DNA of 64,000 nucleotides from Chelatococcus albus (GTDB lineage Bacteria; Pseudomonadota; Alphaproteobacteria; Rhizobiales; Beijerinckiaceae): NCBI RefSeq assembly GCF_030067675.1, contig NZ_JASJEV010000007.1, positions 62,001 to 126,000 on the forward strand. The letters are read 5' to 3'. Below are positions 35,167 to 45,334 of the stretch, in pieces. Made by a program: the position numbers and the translations under genes. Each line of letters starts with the position of its first letter. Position 1 is the stretch's first letter. The notes under the pieces are model-generated. The model had not been told where the DNA came from. It made no database searches and worked only from the letters and a program-made list of their open reading frames with translations.

Positions 35167-36549
35167 TCACAGCCCCCTCACCCGCGGCTCGGCGGCGGAT
35201 TGCAGGGCGAGCGCCGTGACGGCCCAGACAAGGGCGTCGAGGCGGTCGGGCGAACGGCCGGAGGAGAGGCCGCCCGGGCCGAAATCCGCCATCTCGTCCT
35301 CGAGCGCCGGAAAGGCGCCCACGTGGCGCACGCGCCCCTGCTCGTAGAGCGCGGCGACGGGCTCGGCGCGCAGAAACTTGCCGCGCGTGGCGCGCACGGT
35401 GGTGACCGGCACGGCCGGGTCCGTCTCGCGCAGCACCGCCGTCGCCATCTCGCCCCCCTGGTTGACCTCGACGACGAGCGCATCCGCCGCATGGCGGTGG
35501 AACAGGGCCGCCGCCTTCGCCGCCCATTCCGCCGGGCGGGCGCGTTCGAGGGTCGCGTCCTCGAGCACGTAGACGACGCGCTCGCGGTCGATGCCGGCGA
35601 CGACGAGGCCGCAGGCGTCCGCCCGCCGGCCCGAACTCGCCGGCGGGTCCACCGCCACGACGAGACGCGCGAGCGGCGGCGCCTGCGCGACGCGCGCCGC
35701 CTCGAGCGCGGCCCGCGTCCACAGGGCATCCGCCCGCTCCTCGACGATCTCGCCGTCGAGCTCCTGGCGGCCGAGGCGCGTGCCGGCGTAGCGCCCGACC
35801 ACCGCGTCGAGGAAGGACGGGGCGAGGTTCAGTGCATTGGCGCGGGTGGCGGCGCGCGTCACGGCCGTGCGGGGATCGGCCATCAGCGCCCTCAGGAGCG
35901 GGATGGGCCGCGGCGTCGTGGTCACCACCTGCCGCGGCCGCATGCCGAAGCGCAGGCCGAACTGCAGCATGTCCCACGTCTCCCGGGCGAGGCGCCATTT
36001 GCACAGCTCGTCGGCCCAGGCCGCGCCGAACTGCGGGCCGCGCAAGGCCTCCGGGTCCTCGGCCGAGAAGGCCTGCGCCACCGCGCCGTTGCGCCATTCG
36101 AGGCGGCGGCGCGAGGGCTGCCACTGCGGCCGCTCCCAGCGCGGGTGGACGGCGAGCAGGCCCGACACGCCCTCGATCATCACGTCGCGCACGTCGGCCG
36201 CCGTCTCGCCCACGAGGGCGATGCGGCCGACGGGGCGGTCGGCATGGGGCGGCAGGCCGAGTGCGGTGCCGCGCACCCATTCGGCGCCCGTGCGCGTCTT
36301 GCCGGCACCGCGGCCGCCGAGCACGAGCCAGGTGGTCCACTCGCCGCCGCCTTCCGCCGCCGCCGGCGGCATCTGGTCCGGCCGGGCGAAGAACGGCCAA
36401 TGGGTGGCGATTGCCTGCAGGAGGCGCCGGTCACAGGTGGCGAGCAGGCGCGCAAGCTCATTCCTCCGCGCGCAGGCGATCAAGGCGTTCCGCAAGCTCT
36501 CGTCGGAAATCGTCGAGGTCACGCGGTCCGGTGTCGTCGTCTCCATCAT
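35167..36549 (-). CDS. GTA terminase large subunit (ORFg2-like)
   Basis: 460 residues. The N-terminal ATPase has Walker A GGRGAGKTRTG (near 81), LVGETAADVRDVMIEG and Walker B AAWADELC (near 178). The C-terminal RNase H-like nuclease has Asp in VVAVDPPASS (near 297), VVEVNQGGEMA and the final Asp in SPDRLDALVWA. It packages host DNA headfuls into the particle. The start is uncertain: ATG 36549 overlaps g1 by 92 bases; later GTG or TTG codons around 36500-36520 are possible. Confidence 0.94.
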   Translation of the reverse strand: MMETTTPDRVTSTISDESLRNALIACARRNELARLLATCDRRLLQAIATHWPFFARPDQMPPAAAEGGGEWTTWLVLGGRGAGKTRTGAEWVRGTALGLPPHADRPVGRIALVGETAADVRDVMIEGVSGLLAVHPRWERPQWQPSRRRLEWRNGAVAQAFSAEDPEALRGPQFGAAWADELCKWRLARETWDMLQFGLRFGMRPRQVVTTTPRPIPLLRALMADPRTAVTRAATRANALNLAPSFLDAVVGRYAGTRLGRQELDGEIVEERADALWTRAALEAARVAQAPPLARLVVAVDPPASSGRRADACGLVVAGIDRERVVYVLEDATLERARPAEWAAKAAALFHRHAADALVVEVNQGGEMATAVLRETDPAVPVTTVRATRGKFLRAEPVAALYEQGRVRHVGAFPALEDEMADFGPGGLSSGRSPDRLDALVWAVTALALQSAAEPRVRGL

Positions 36550-36943
36550 CCATCTTTCGCGCGTCGCGGGCGTCGAACGCCGTGAGCTCCCGCATGGTCC
36601 TGACGACCACGGCGAGCGCGCGGGCGTCGCGCTCGCGCGTCGCCGCCCCCTCCCCGCCGGCTTCGAGCCGCCCGGCGATGTCGCGCACCTGCAGCGCGGC
36701 CGCGCGCCAGATGCGGTCGACCAGGGCGGCGCGGTGCTTCGGCCCCCAGTGCGACGTCCGCGGGTGACAGCGGCGCAGCGGCAGCGGCTCGGCCACCAGC
36801 TCGCCCCCGGCACCGTACCCCGCGAGCCAGCGGTAGAGCCGGCTGCCGCCGACCTTCAGGTCGGCCCGGATGCGCGCCACGGGCACGCCCTCGGCATAGA
36901 GCCGGCGCGCGTATGCGGCGGCCTCGCCATCGTCCTCGACCAT
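36458..36943 (-). CDS. GTA g1, small terminase-like DNA-binding protein
   Basis: 161 residues from MVEDDGEAAAYARRLYAEGV. A helix-turn-helix follows (VARIRADLKVGGSRLYRWLA), then RCHPRTSHWGPKHRAALVDR and a helical region (IWRAAALQVRDIAGRLEAGG). The acidic C-terminus (DDGDDDTGPRDLDDFRREL) includes LAERLDRLRAEE. Position and architecture match the GTA g1/TerS that feeds DNA to TerL. ATG 36943 has AGG about 6 bases upstream; ATG 36955 and 37048 are in frame. It is the first gene after the cluster promoter. Confidence 0.75.
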   Translation of the reverse strand: MVEDDGEAAAYARRLYAEGVPVARIRADLKVGGSRLYRWLAGYGAGGELVAEPLPLRRCHPRTSHWGPKHRAALVDRIWRAAALQVRDIAGRLEAGGEGAATRERDARALAVVVRTMRELTAFDARDARKMDDGDDDTGPRDLDDFRRELAERLDRLRAEE

Positions 36944-37054
36944 GCGATGCCTCATCCTCGGAAGGGGCGATCCCGCCCGGGGCCGGTGCAGGTCCGCAAG
37001 GCCCGCGGCCTCGGCCGGCGATGCGCCCCGGACGCAATTGTGGAGCATGGCCGA

Positions 37055-37083
37055 ACACTATCCCGGCACCGCGCAGGTGTCAA
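37055..37083 (-). promoter_or_regulatory. Promoter of the GTA cluster
   Basis: On the minus strand a perfect -35 hexamer TTGACA (37083-37078) is followed after 17 bases by TAGTGT (37060-37055) as -10. Transcription would start near 37048, about 105 bases before the chosen g1 ATG. The -35 box is overlapped by one arm of an inverted repeat. Confidence 0.6.
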
Positions 37084-37128
37084 GGACTATTTTCCTCATA
37101 ATGCCATGCATGATGAATGCAGTCCTTG
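37081..37128. promoter_or_regulatory. Inverted repeat upstream of the GTA promoter, possible operator
   Basis: CAAGGACT (37081-37088) and AGTCCTTG (37121-37128) are perfect 8-bp arms around an AT-rich centre containing CATGCATG. One arm overlaps the -35 hexamer. This could bind an activator of the GafA type or a repressor. The rest of the 36944-37413 interval holds no gene. Confidence 0.45.
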
Positions 37129-37413
37129 CGAAACGCCGGATGCGGCATGGCCCCCCCTGTCGCCATGGCGTCCCTTCGGGGTGGCGCGGAGCATCAGCCC
37201 CCTCGTCGCGGCTCGCGCCCGTGCCGGCATGACGGAGCCGGCGGTATCCCGGAACCGGCATGCGTTGCCCGCTCGCCACACCGGCGATGAAAATGGCGCG
37301 GCCGCATGCTGCGGCAGGGGCCAGCACCGCCGCAGCGCGATTCATCCGTCATGAATTCGCCCCAACGGCACGCCACTGGCGCCCCTCCCGACAATCAGCA
37401 CGAGGTGGCAGGA

Positions 37414-38076
37414 ATGCAGACGATGAGCCGGCGCATGTTCGTTCTCGCAGGCACGGCAGGGCTCGCGGGCTGCGCCATGCGGCCGCCGCTGCCGCCGGCG
37501 CCGATGGGGCGTCCGATGCCGGCGATCGATCCCGCCTTCTTCGACATGTACGGCCCGATCGACGACGACCGCTTCCCGGTGCCGGAGGTCGACATCGGCC
37601 AGATCGACCCCACCTATCTGCGCCGCGTCGTGCGCTACGACCGCCCGGAACTCGCCGGCACGGTGGTGGTCGACCCCGCCAACCGCTTCCTCTACCTCGT
37701 GCAGGACGGCGGCCGGGCGATCCGCTACGGCGTCGGGGTCGGCCGCGAGGGCTTCGCCTGGGCCGGCAACGCCACCATCCGCCGCAAGGCGGAATGGCCG
37801 ACCTGGACGCCCCCCTCGCAGATGATCCGCCGCCAGCCGGAGCTCGCCGAATGGGCGGCGGGCATGCCCGGCGGCCTCGACAACCCGCTCGGCGCCCGCG
37901 CCCTCTACCTCTACCAGGGCGACCGCGACACGCTCTACCGCATCCACGGCACCAACGAGCCCTGGTCCATCGGCAGCGCCGTCTCCTCGGGCTGCATCCG
38001 CCTCATCAACCAGGACATCATCGATCTCTACCGCCGGGTGCCCACCGGCACGCGCGTCGTCGTCCTGCGCGCCTGA
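37414..38076 (+). CDS. L,D-transpeptidase (YkuD family) with Tat/lipoprotein-like leader
   Basis: 220 residues. The leader [20 protein letters not shown] combines a twin-arginine-like motif with a lipobox. The catalytic domain (about 80-220) has [20 protein letters not shown], then [20 protein letters not shown] with the active-site Cys near residue 192 and the following Arg. It forms 3-3 peptidoglycan cross-links or anchors proteins in the periplasm. ATG 37414 has GAGG and AGGA upstream. Its 3' end overlaps the convergent ycgN frame by 49 bases. Confidence 0.93.
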   Translation: MQTMSRRMFVLAGTAGLAGCAMRPPLPPAPMGRPMPAIDPAFFDMYGPIDDDRFPVPEVDIGQIDPTYLRRVVRYDRPELAGTVVVDPANRFLYLVQDGGRAIRYGVGVGREGFAWAGNATIRRKAEWPTWTPPSQMIRRQPELAEWAAGMPGGLDNPLGARALYLYQGDRDTLYRIHGTNEPWSIGSAVSSGCIRLINQDIIDLYRRVPTGTRVVVLRA

Positions 38077-38642
38077 GGCGCGCATCGCCTCCCGGAGACG
38101 GGCGGGGGTGTCCTGCGCGCCGCGCCCTGCGCCGTCGTGCCGGAAACGCCGGCCGGCCGCGTGCGCGCGGCCTTCGGCACGCGGCCGGGCCAGGTGACGA
38201 TGTGGTCGACGAGGTCCTCGAGCGGGATCTCGTCCTCGCTCGCCGCGACGCGTCCTTTCACCGACACGCCGGCGACGTGCACCGTGTCGGGATCGCCGGA
38301 GACGAGCGGATGCCACCAGTAGAGGTCGTGGCCCTCGCGCACCAGGCGGTAGGCGCAGGTCGGCGGCAGCCAGGTCAGGCGGCGCACCTCGGCCGGCGTC
38401 AGGCGCACGCAGTCGGGTACCCGCGCCTGCCTGTGCGCATAGTCGCGGCAGCGGCAGGTCTCGCCGTCGAGCAGGGTGCAGCCCACGTCGGTGAGGTGGA
38501 TGCGGCCGGTATCCTCGTCCTCGAGCTTGACAAGGCAGCAACGCCCGCATCCGTCGCAGAGCGATTCCCACTCCGCCGGCGTCATCTCCTCGAGCGTCCT
38601 GGCCTGCCAGAAGGGCGGGGCGCCGTTTCGTCCGTCGTCCAT
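38028..38642 (-). CDS. YcgN/YkgJ-family cysteine-cluster protein with extended C-terminus
   Basis: 204 residues. [20 protein letters not shown] contains the CxxCxxCC cluster, followed by [26 protein letters not shown] and [13 protein letters not shown]. These define the UPF0260/YcgN family, thought to bind Zn or an Fe-S centre; its function is unknown. Relatives end soon after [10 protein letters not shown], at about 150 residues. Here about 50 low-complexity Arg/Pro/Thr-rich residues follow, overlapping the convergent L,D-transpeptidase gene, so the natural stop was probably lost. ATG 38642 starts [12 protein letters not shown]. Confidence 0.85.
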   Translation of the reverse strand: MDDGRNGAPPFWQARTLEEMTPAEWESLCDGCGRCCLVKLEDEDTGRIHLTDVGCTLLDGETCRCRDYAHRQARVPDCVRLTPAEVRRLTWLPPTCAYRLVREGHDLYWWHPLVSGDPDTVHVAGVSVKGRVAASEDEIPLEDLVDHIVTWPGRVPKAARTRPAGVSGTTAQGAARRTPPPVSGRRCAPQARRTTTRVPVGTRR

Positions 38643-38873
38643 GCGCGATCCGTTGTCCGTCCTGCGGTCTCCGCCCGTCACGTCTGCGCGAGGAGTCTCG
38701 CCGCAATTCGGCTGGCCCTCTCCTTCGCAGGCGGTTGCCCTGTCCCGACGAACGCGGCACACCATATCGCGTCGGACGCGGCGGGACATTGCGACGTGGC
38801 GCCTCGTCCGTGGGCGCGAAGGTTGATATTCTGATCCGCCGGACGGAAGGGCGGGGCGGCGGGAGGCCTCGGG

Positions 38874-41087
38874 GTGCAGTTCTTCGGCGAAACCTCGCTG
38901 TGGACGCGGGTGAAGCGCGCAGCCCTCGCCTTCGATTCGTGGCTCGACGCGAGCCTCTACGAGGCGGGCCGCCGCGGCGCCGATGCCTGGGAGCGCTTTT
39001 CCTCGTGGGCCGACAGGCTGTCGGTCTCCGGCGGCTGGCGCCTGGTCACCGAGCTCGCCGACGAGGCCCTGACCCTGGGCGCGGGCGGCAGCGTCGTCCT
39101 GCTCGCGCTCGCCGTGCCCGCCTTCCGCGAGACGAGCGACGACTGGCTGAAGCAGCAGGAGCTCGCCGTCATCTTCCTCGACCGCTACGGCAACGAGATC
39201 GGCAAGCGCGGCATCCGCCACGACGATTCGCTGAAGCTCGAGGAGTTCCCCGACCATCTCATCAAGGCCGTGCTCGCCACCGAGGACCGGCGCTTCTATG
39301 AGCATTTCGGCATCGACATTGTCGGCACCATGCGCGCCCTCTCCGCCAATGCGCGCGCTTCCGGCGTGGTGCAGGGCGGCTCCTCCATCACCCAGCAGCT
39401 CGCCAAGAACCTCTTCCTCACCAACGAGCGCTCCATCGAGCGCAAGATCAAGGAAGCCTTCCTCGCCCTCTGGCTCGAGTCGCGGCTGACCAAGAACGAG
39501 ATCCTGAAGCTCTATCTCGACCGCGCCTACATGGGCGGCGGCGCCTTCGGCGCGGCGGCCTCGGCCGAGTTCTACTTCGGCAAGTCGGTGAAGGACGTCA
39601 CGCTCGCGGAAGCCGCGATGCTCGCCGGCCTCTTCAAGGCTCCCACCAGGTTCGCGCCGCACGTCAACCTGCCGGCGGCGCGCGCCCGCGCCAACGTGGT
39701 GCTCAGCAACATGGTGGAGGCGGGCTTCCTCACCGAGGGCCAGATCCAGACGGCGCGGCGCCACCCGGCGACGCCGATCGACCGCAAGCGCGAGACGAGC
39801 CCCGACTACTACCTCGACTTCGCCTTCAACGAGGTCAAGCGCATGGCGGACGAGGGCAAGCTCGGGCAGGAGCGGGTCGTCACAGTCAAGACGGCGCTCG
39901 ACGCCTCCATCCAGGCGAGGGCCGAGGCCGCGCTCGAAAACAGCCTGCGCCAGCACGGCAAGGAATACGGCGCCAGACAGGGCGCCATCGTCGTCATGCT
40001 GCCGGACGGCGCCGTGCGCGCCATGGTCGGCGGCCGCGACTACGGCATGAGCCAGTTCAACCGCGCCACCGACGCGCTGCGCCAGCCGGGCTCGGCCTTC
40101 AAGCCCTTCGTCTATGCCACGGCGCTCGCCGCCGGCCTCTACAAGCCGACGAGCATCGTCGTCGACCGCCCGGTGTGCATCGGCAACTGGTGCCCCAACA
40201 ACTACAGCCGCTCCTATGCGGGCTCCATGCCGCTCACGGTGGCCCTGGCGAAGTCGATCAACACCATCCCCGTGCAGATGTCGCTCGCCCTCGGCAAGGG
40301 CAATGCCAAGGTCGGGCGGGCGCGCATCATCGAGACGGCGCGCGCCATGGGCCTGACGACCGACCTCAAGGATACGACCTCGCTCCCCATCGGCGCGGCG
40401 GAGGTGACCGTGATCGACATGGCGGCGGGCTACGCCGTCTTCGCCAATGCCGGGCGGCGGGCCGCTCCCTACGCCGCCCTCGAGATCCGCAACGCGCGCG
40501 GCGAGACGATCTGGCGGCACGACCGCGACGCCCCGCAGCCGAAGCAGGTGCTGCCCCTCTCGGTGGTGGCGGACATGAACATGATGCTCAACCAGGTGGT
40601 GGAGGCGGGCACCGGCCGGCGCGCCATCATCGAGGGCGTGCAGGTGGCGGGCAAGACCGGCACCACCAATGCCTATCGCGATGCCTGGTTCGTGGGCTAC
40701 TCGGGCAATCTCGTGGCCAGCGTCTGGCTCGGCAACGACGACTACAGCTCGACGCACAACATGACCGGCGGCACCCTGCCGGCCATGACCTGGCACGAGG
40801 TGATGGCACCGGCGCACCAGGGCATCGAGCTGAAGCCGCTGCCCGGCATCGGTGGCACGCCGGCCGTGGCGAAGGCACCGGCGGCGGAGGGCGAGAGCCT
40901 CGCCTCAGCCCGGGCCCCCTCGGCCCTGTCGCGGCGCTCCTTCGAAGTGCTCGGCAGCATCGGCGACCTCTTCCGCTCGGTCGAGCCCGGACGGCGCGAG
41001 GCGAGCATCACGGCGCCGGCGGCCCTGTCCGCCGGCGGCTTCCCGGGCGGCGCGCGCGCCGCCGGCGGACGGATCGGCGTGCCGTGA
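38874..41087 (+). CDS. Class A penicillin-binding protein (PBP1A type)
   Basis: 737 residues. A cytoplasmic N-terminal stretch of about 65 residues precedes one transmembrane helix ([14 protein letters not shown]). The GT51 glycosyltransferase has [13 protein letters not shown] (catalytic Glu near 137), [15 protein letters not shown] and [12 protein letters not shown]. The transpeptidase has SxxK in PGSAFKPF (near 407), SxN in AKSINT and KTGTT (near 594). A Pro/Ala-rich tail follows. It polymerises and cross-links peptidoglycan. It heads an operon with DUF1214 and DUF1254 genes. Confidence 0.95.
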   Translation: MQFFGETSLWTRVKRAALAFDSWLDASLYEAGRRGADAWERFSSWADRLSVSGGWRLVTELADEALTLGAGGSVVLLALAVPAFRETSDDWLKQQELAVIFLDRYGNEIGKRGIRHDDSLKLEEFPDHLIKAVLATEDRRFYEHFGIDIVGTMRALSANARASGVVQGGSSITQQLAKNLFLTNERSIERKIKEAFLALWLESRLTKNEILKLYLDRAYMGGGAFGAAASAEFYFGKSVKDVTLAEAAMLAGLFKAPTRFAPHVNLPAARARANVVLSNMVEAGFLTEGQIQTARRHPATPIDRKRETSPDYYLDFAFNEVKRMADEGKLGQERVVTVKTALDASIQARAEAALENSLRQHGKEYGARQGAIVVMLPDGAVRAMVGGRDYGMSQFNRATDALRQPGSAFKPFVYATALAAGLYKPTSIVVDRPVCIGNWCPNNYSRSYAGSMPLTVALAKSINTIPVQMSLALGKGNAKVGRARIIETARAMGLTTDLKDTTSLPIGAAEVTVIDMAAGYAVFANAGRRAAPYAALEIRNARGETIWRHDRDAPQPKQVLPLSVVADMNMMLNQVVEAGTGRRAIIEGVQVAGKTGTTNAYRDAWFVGYSGNLVASVWLGNDDYSSTHNMTGGTLPAMTWHEVMAPAHQGIELKPLPGIGGTPAVAKAPAAEGESLASARAPSALSRRSFEVLGSIGDLFRSVEPGRREASITAPAALSAGGFPGGARAAGGRIGVP

Positions 41088-41113
41088 GGCGGACGGTGAG
41101 GCAACCTCATCCG

Positions 41114-41761
41114 ATGGCCGCCGGCGAGCGCCCTGCCCGCATGCCGTGGCGGGCGCTGGCGGCGCATGCGACGCAGGGCAGCCTGCGGCCGATCCTCCTC
41201 ATCCTCTTCGCCCTCACGGTCGCCACCCTGTCGGGCCTCGGCTCGGCCTATCTCGCCGTGCGCGACGTGCCGCCCTTCGGCGCCGCGGTGAGCGGGCCGT
41301 GGACCGCCTGGCCGCGGCTCGGCGCGCGCGACATCGACCCCTATGCCCGGGCGGTGCTGGCACGCACGGCCGACCTGCCGCTCGGGCCGGGCGAAGGGCT
41401 CACCTTCTCGGCGCGCACGGACGATGCCGGCCGGCCGCTCGAAGCCGGCTGCGCCTACAGGCTCGCCGGCCCGGTGCCGGCGGCGCGGGCCTGGACGCTG
41501 ACGCTCTACGACGAGGCGGGCCGGCTCGTCGACAACCCGGCGCGGCGGCACGGCTTCACCTCGGCGGAGGTGCTGCGCGACGGCGCCGGCACGGCGACGC
41601 TCGTGCTGTCGCGCAGCGTGCAGAGCGGCAACTGGCTGCCGCTGCCGCAGCAGGGGCGCTTCACGCTGGTGCTGCGCCTCTACGACACGCCCGCCTCGGC
41701 GAGCGCGGCGGCGCTCGACGCGCGCGCCATGCCGTCGATCGAGAGGACGGCCTGCGAATGA
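41114..41761 (+). CDS. DUF1214 membrane-anchored protein
   Basis: 215 residues. One N-terminal transmembrane helix (LRPILLILFALTVATLSGLG) is followed by an extracytoplasmic DUF1214 domain. Typical features are PYARAVLARTADLPLGPGEG, WTLTLYDEAGRLVDNPARRH and the terminal SGNWLPLPQQGRFTLVLRLY. ATG 41114 is chosen; a GTG at 41084 overlapping the PBP stop (GTGA) is an alternative. The function is unknown; linkage to PBP1A suggests an envelope role. Confidence 0.85.
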   Translation: MAAGERPARMPWRALAAHATQGSLRPILLILFALTVATLSGLGSAYLAVRDVPPFGAAVSGPWTAWPRLGARDIDPYARAVLARTADLPLGPGEGLTFSARTDDAGRPLEAGCAYRLAGPVPAARAWTLTLYDEAGRLVDNPARRHGFTSAEVLRDGAGTATLVLSRSVQSGNWLPLPQQGRFTLVLRLYDTPASASAAALDARAMPSIERTACE

Positions 41762-42330
41762 AGGGCGCGCTGCAATTCGCCTTCGCCGGAGTGGTCGGGC
41801 TCGTGCTCGGCGCCATCGTGCATCTTGCCGCCGTCTTCGGCATTCCCGAGCTCGGCGACCGCGACGCCTACAGCCGTTTCTCGCCCCTGTCGCGGGAGAG
41901 CGCGGCCCACCTGCTCACCGACGCCGACCGCGCAGGCGCGGCGCCCGCGCTGCGCGACCCGGCGGTCGCCACCTCGGTCTGCGCGTTCGATCTCGCCGAG
42001 GGGCCGGTGCATGTCGGCGTCAGCGTGCCGGGGGGCTTTGCCTCGGTGTCGGTCCATCGGCCGGGCGGCGGCGTGATCTATGCGGTGACCGACCGTGCGG
42101 CGCAGCGCGGGGCGATCGACATCACGCTCATGACCCAGGACCAGCTCGACGAGATTCTCGCCGAGGACGAGACCGGCGAGCCGACGCAGGACCTCAGGGT
42201 CGTCTCGCCCGTGACGCGCGGCCTCGTCGTCGTGCGGGCGCTGGCCGCCCTGCCGAGCCTGAGGGAACGCGCCGAAGGCATCGCCTCGACGGCCACCTGC
42301 AAGCCGCTGCGCGCAGTGGACGGGGGGTAG
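41758..42330 (+). CDS. DUF1254-type membrane-anchored protein
   Basis: 190 residues. An N-terminal helix (ALQFAFAGVVGLVLGAIVHL) leads into a periplasmic domain with SPLSRESAAHLLTDADRAGA and CAFDLAEGPVHVGVSVPGGF. SVHRPGGGVIYAVTDRAA follows, matching the rhizobial DUF1254 proteins encoded after DUF1214. The ATG overlaps the upstream stop (ATGA). It probably works with the DUF1214 partner. Confidence 0.82.
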   Translation: MKGALQFAFAGVVGLVLGAIVHLAAVFGIPELGDRDAYSRFSPLSRESAAHLLTDADRAGAAPALRDPAVATSVCAFDLAEGPVHVGVSVPGGFASVSVHRPGGGVIYAVTDRAAQRGAIDITLMTQDQLDEILAEDETGEPTQDLRVVSPVTRGLVVVRALAALPSLRERAEGIASTATCKPLRAVDGG

Positions 42331-42411
42331 GCGAGGGCTGCGGGCGAAGGGCGGGAGGCCGCCGTGGCGTCGCGCCCGCAAGCGCGGGCGACGGGCGCTG
42401 CCTTTCCGGGG

Positions 42412-42909
42412 TCAGGACCCGTCGCGCAGCAGCTCGTCGAGGGCGGCCTTCTCGCGGGCATCAAGGGGGGCTGCCGCCTCGGGTTCCACCGCCCGACGGC
42501 GGCGCGCCAGGATGGCGAGCGCCACGACGCCGGCGAGAAGGACGGCGAAGGGCCCGGCCCACAGGAGCAGCGTGTGCGGCCCGAAGGGGGGCTTGAGCAG
42601 GACGAACTCGCCGTAGCGGCTGACCACGAAGTCGCGCACAGCGGCATCGCTGTCGCCGGCCTTCAGGCGCTCGCGCACGAGGATGCGCAGGTCGCGGGCG
42701 AGCGGCGCGTCGGAATCGTCGATCGACTGGTTCTGGCAGACGAGGCAGCGCAGCCCCGCCGAGATCGCCCGCGCGCGCGCCTCGAGCTTCGCGTCCGGCA
42801 GCACCTCGTCGGGCTGCACGGCGCGCACCGGGGCGACGGGCAGCGCCGCGAGGCCGGCGGCAACGCCGGCGATGGCGAGAAGGCGCGCGAACCGCCGCAC
42901 GGCGCTCAC
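42412..42909 (-). CDS. ccmH: Cytochrome c maturation protein CcmH/CycL
   Basis: 165 residues. A signal peptide or anchor ([20 protein letters not shown]) precedes the periplasmic three-helix domain with the redox motif [20 protein letters not shown] (CxxC). A C-terminal transmembrane helix follows ([20 protein letters not shown]). It reduces the apocytochrome CxxCH motif before haem attachment. GTG 42909 overlaps the ccmF stop (GTGA). It is the last gene of ccmI-ccmE-ccmF-ccmH. Confidence 0.95.
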   Translation of the reverse strand: MSAVRRFARLLAIAGVAAGLAALPVAPVRAVQPDEVLPDAKLEARARAISAGLRCLVCQNQSIDDSDAPLARDLRILVRERLKAGDSDAAVRDFVVSRYGEFVLLKPPFGPHTLLLWAGPFAVLLAGVVALAILARRRRAVEPEAAAPLDAREKAALDELLRDGS

Positions 42910-44891
42910 TCCGCCGGCGTCGCCGCCGGCAGGGCGGCGGCGCGGGCCCGGGCCGGCGCGCCGACGCGCAGGCGCCGGTCGGTGAGCGACAGGGCGCCGC
43001 CCGCGGCCATGAAAAGGGCGCCGCCCCAGATCAGGAGGACATAGGGCTTCCAGTAGAAGCGCACCCCGAGGCCGCCGCCCGGCTGCGGCTCGCCGAGACT
43101 CACGTAGAGCTGGCTCGGGCCGCGCGTCATGATGCCGGCCTCGGTCGTCGGCATGCCGCGCGTGACGTAGAGGCGCTTCATGGCCTCGACCGTGCCGACC
43201 GTCTCGCCGTGCCGCATGACGGAAAAGCGCGCCACGTCCTCGCGGTAGTTGGGGCCGGTACGTGGCAGCACGGCGTCGAGGCGGAGCTGGTAGGGGCCGG
43301 CGGCCGCGACCTCGCCCGGCTTCATCACCGCGAGCGTCTCGGTGCTCCAGGCCTGGGCGGCGATGCCGATGGCGACGAGGCCGACGGCGGCGTGGGCAAC
43401 CGCCATGCCCCAGGCCGAACGCGGCAGGCCCCGGGCGCGGCGCCACGCGGTCGCGAGCGGCATGCCGCGCGTCCAGGACCGGTTGACGATGTCGGCGAGG
43501 GAGCCGGCGACCAGGAAGAAGCCGAGGGCGAGGCCGAGCACGGCGACGACCGGCCCTCCCTCGGCAAAGGCGACGGCGGCCAGTGTCGCGGCGAGCGCCA
43601 GGGCGAAGGCGGCGAACAGCCGCTCGGCCGTGCCGAGGAGGTCGCCGCGCTTCCAGGCGAGCGACTGGCCGAGCGGCAGCACGGCAAGCAGCGGCACGAC
43701 GATGGGCAGGAAGGTGGCGTTGAAGAAGGGCTCGCCGACGGAGATCTTGTCACCCGTCAGGGCTTCCAGCGCCAGGGGATAGAGCGTGCCGATGAAGACG
43801 GTGGCGCAGGCGGAGGCGAGCAGCAGGTTGTTGAGGACGAGCGCGCCCTCGCGCGACACGGGGGCGAAGAGGCCGCCGGGCTTGAGCATTGGCGCCCGCC
43901 AGGCGAACAGCGCGAGGCTGCCGCCGATGAAGGCGACGAGGATGGCGAGGATGAAGACGCCGCGCGCCGGGTCGGTGGCGAAGGCGTGCACCGAGGTGAG
44001 CACGCCCGACCGCACGAGGAAGGTGCCGAGCAGCGACAGCGAGAAGGTGAGGATGGCGAGGAGCACCGTCCACACCTTGAGCGCGTCGCGCTTCTCCATG
44101 ACGATGGTGGAGTGCAGGAGCGCCGTGCCCGCGAGCCAGGGCATGAGCGAGGCGTTCTCCACCGGATCCCAGAACCACCAGCCGCCCCAGCCGAGCTCGT
44201 AGTAGGCCCAGTAGGAGCCCATGGCGATGCCGAGGGTGAGGAACAGCCAGGCGGTCAGCGTCCAGGGCCGCACGGCGCGCGCCCACACCGCGTCGATGCG
44301 CCCCTCGATCAGTGCCGCCGCGGCGAAGGCGAAGGAGATCGAGAAGCCGACATAGCCGAGGTAGAGGAGCGGCGGGTGGATGGCGAGGCCCAGGTCCTGC
44401 AGGATGGGGTTGAGATCCTGCCCCTCGAACGGCGCGGGCGTGACGCGCGCGAAGGGATTCGAGGTGACCAGGATGAAGGCGAGGAAGGCGATGGCGATGG
44501 CGCCCTGCGCCGCAAGCGCGTTGGCGCGCAGGCGCTCCGGCAGCGAGCGCCGGGACAGCGCGACGAGCGCGCCGAACAGCGTGAGGATGAGCACCCACAG
44601 CAGCATCGAGCCCTCGTGGTTGCCCCACACGCTGGTGAACCTGTAGAGGAGCGGCTGCGTCGAGTGGGAGTTCTCGACGACGTTCAGCACCGAGAAGTCG
44701 GACTGCACGTAGGCGAGCGTCAGCGCCGCGAAGGCGACGGCGACGCACAGGAAGGCGCCGAGGGCGGCGGGCGTGGCGATGCCCATGAGGGCCGGGTCGC
44801 GCATGCGTGCGCCCCACAGCGGCAGGGCGCACTGCACCAGCGACAGTCCGAGGGCGAGCGCAAGGGCGAAGTGGCCGATCTCGACGATCAT
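42906..44891 (-). CDS. ccmF: Haem lyase subunit CcmF/CycK
   Basis: 661 residues with many transmembrane helices. The haem-handling WWD signature is [20 protein letters not shown] near residues 228-247. Conserved His residues lie in [19 protein letters not shown] and [14 protein letters not shown]. The protein moves haem from holo-CcmE to apocytochrome with CcmH and CcmI. ATG 44891 overlaps the ccmE stop by ATGA. Confidence 0.97.
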   Translation of the reverse strand: MIVEIGHFALALALGLSLVQCALPLWGARMRDPALMGIATPAALGAFLCVAVAFAALTLAYVQSDFSVLNVVENSHSTQPLLYRFTSVWGNHEGSMLLWVLILTLFGALVALSRRSLPERLRANALAAQGAIAIAFLAFILVTSNPFARVTPAPFEGQDLNPILQDLGLAIHPPLLYLGYVGFSISFAFAAAALIEGRIDAVWARAVRPWTLTAWLFLTLGIAMGSYWAYYELGWGGWWFWDPVENASLMPWLAGTALLHSTIVMEKRDALKVWTVLLAILTFSLSLLGTFLVRSGVLTSVHAFATDPARGVFILAILVAFIGGSLALFAWRAPMLKPGGLFAPVSREGALVLNNLLLASACATVFIGTLYPLALEALTGDKISVGEPFFNATFLPIVVPLLAVLPLGQSLAWKRGDLLGTAERLFAAFALALAATLAAVAFAEGGPVVAVLGLALGFFLVAGSLADIVNRSWTRGMPLATAWRRARGLPRSAWGMAVAHAAVGLVAIGIAAQAWSTETLAVMKPGEVAAAGPYQLRLDAVLPRTGPNYREDVARFSVMRHGETVGTVEAMKRLYVTRGMPTTEAGIMTRGPSQLYVSLGEPQPGGGLGVRFYWKPYVLLIWGGALFMAAGGALSLTDRRLRVGAPARARAAALPAATPAE

Positions 44892-45334
44892 CGGCGGGAT
44901 CCCTCCCCCTGCCACACACCCTGCTTCTTCAGGGTGTCGGCCACCTCGCGCGGCATGTAGGTCTCGTCGTGCTTGGCGAGGACGCTGTCGGCGCGGAAGT
45001 CGCCCGACGGCTCCAGCACCCCCTCGGCCACAACGCCCTGCCCCTCGCGGAACAGGTCGGGCAGCAGCCCCGTGTAGCGCACGAGGACACTGCGGTTCGT
45101 GTCCGTCACCTCGAAGCGCACGCTCTGGCCCTCGCCGCGCACCACCGAGCCCTCCTTGACGAGGCCGCCGAGACGGAAGCGCGTGCCGGGGCGGACCCCC
45201 TTCTCGGCGATGTCCGTCGGTCCGTGGAAGAAGACGATCGTGTCGCGCATGGCGAAGAGCACGAGGCCGAGCGCCAGCGCGATGACCGAGAGCGCTGCAC
45301 CGATGAGGGTGAGACGGCGCTGCTTGCGGGTCAC
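44888..45334 (-). CDS. ccmE: Haem chaperone CcmE/CycJ
   Basis: 148 residues. An N-terminal anchor ([20 protein letters not shown]) is followed by an OB-fold domain with [15 protein letters not shown] and [20 protein letters not shown]. The haem-binding His is in [11 protein letters not shown] (near 117), with Tyr three residues later. It carries haem from the CcmABCD system, not present here, to CcmF. The start is GTG, overlapping the ccmI stop (GTGA). Confidence 0.96.
   Translation of the reverse strand: MTRKQRRLTLIGAALSVIALALGLVLFAMRDTIVFFHGPTDIAEKGVRPGTRFRLGGLVKEGSVVRGEGQSVRFEVTDTNRSVLVRYTGLLPDLFREGQGVVAEGVLEPSGDFRADSVLAKHDETYMPREVADTLKKQGVWQGEGSRR

Noticed and set aside
36180-36461. Short minus-strand frame starting with ATGA overlap at the g1 stop
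   Set aside because: The overlap looked like coupled translation, but the sequence is an out-of-frame shadow inside the terminase gene.
18506-36943. Interpretation as an active prophage
   Set aside because: There is no integrase, repressor, replication or attachment-site signal, and gene order and families match the RcGTA type gene for gene, so a GTA is the better reading.
43209-44960. Long plus-strand frame opposite ccmF
   Set aside because: Composition dominated by G, E, R, Q and D as expected from the complement of a membrane-protein gene; no motif.
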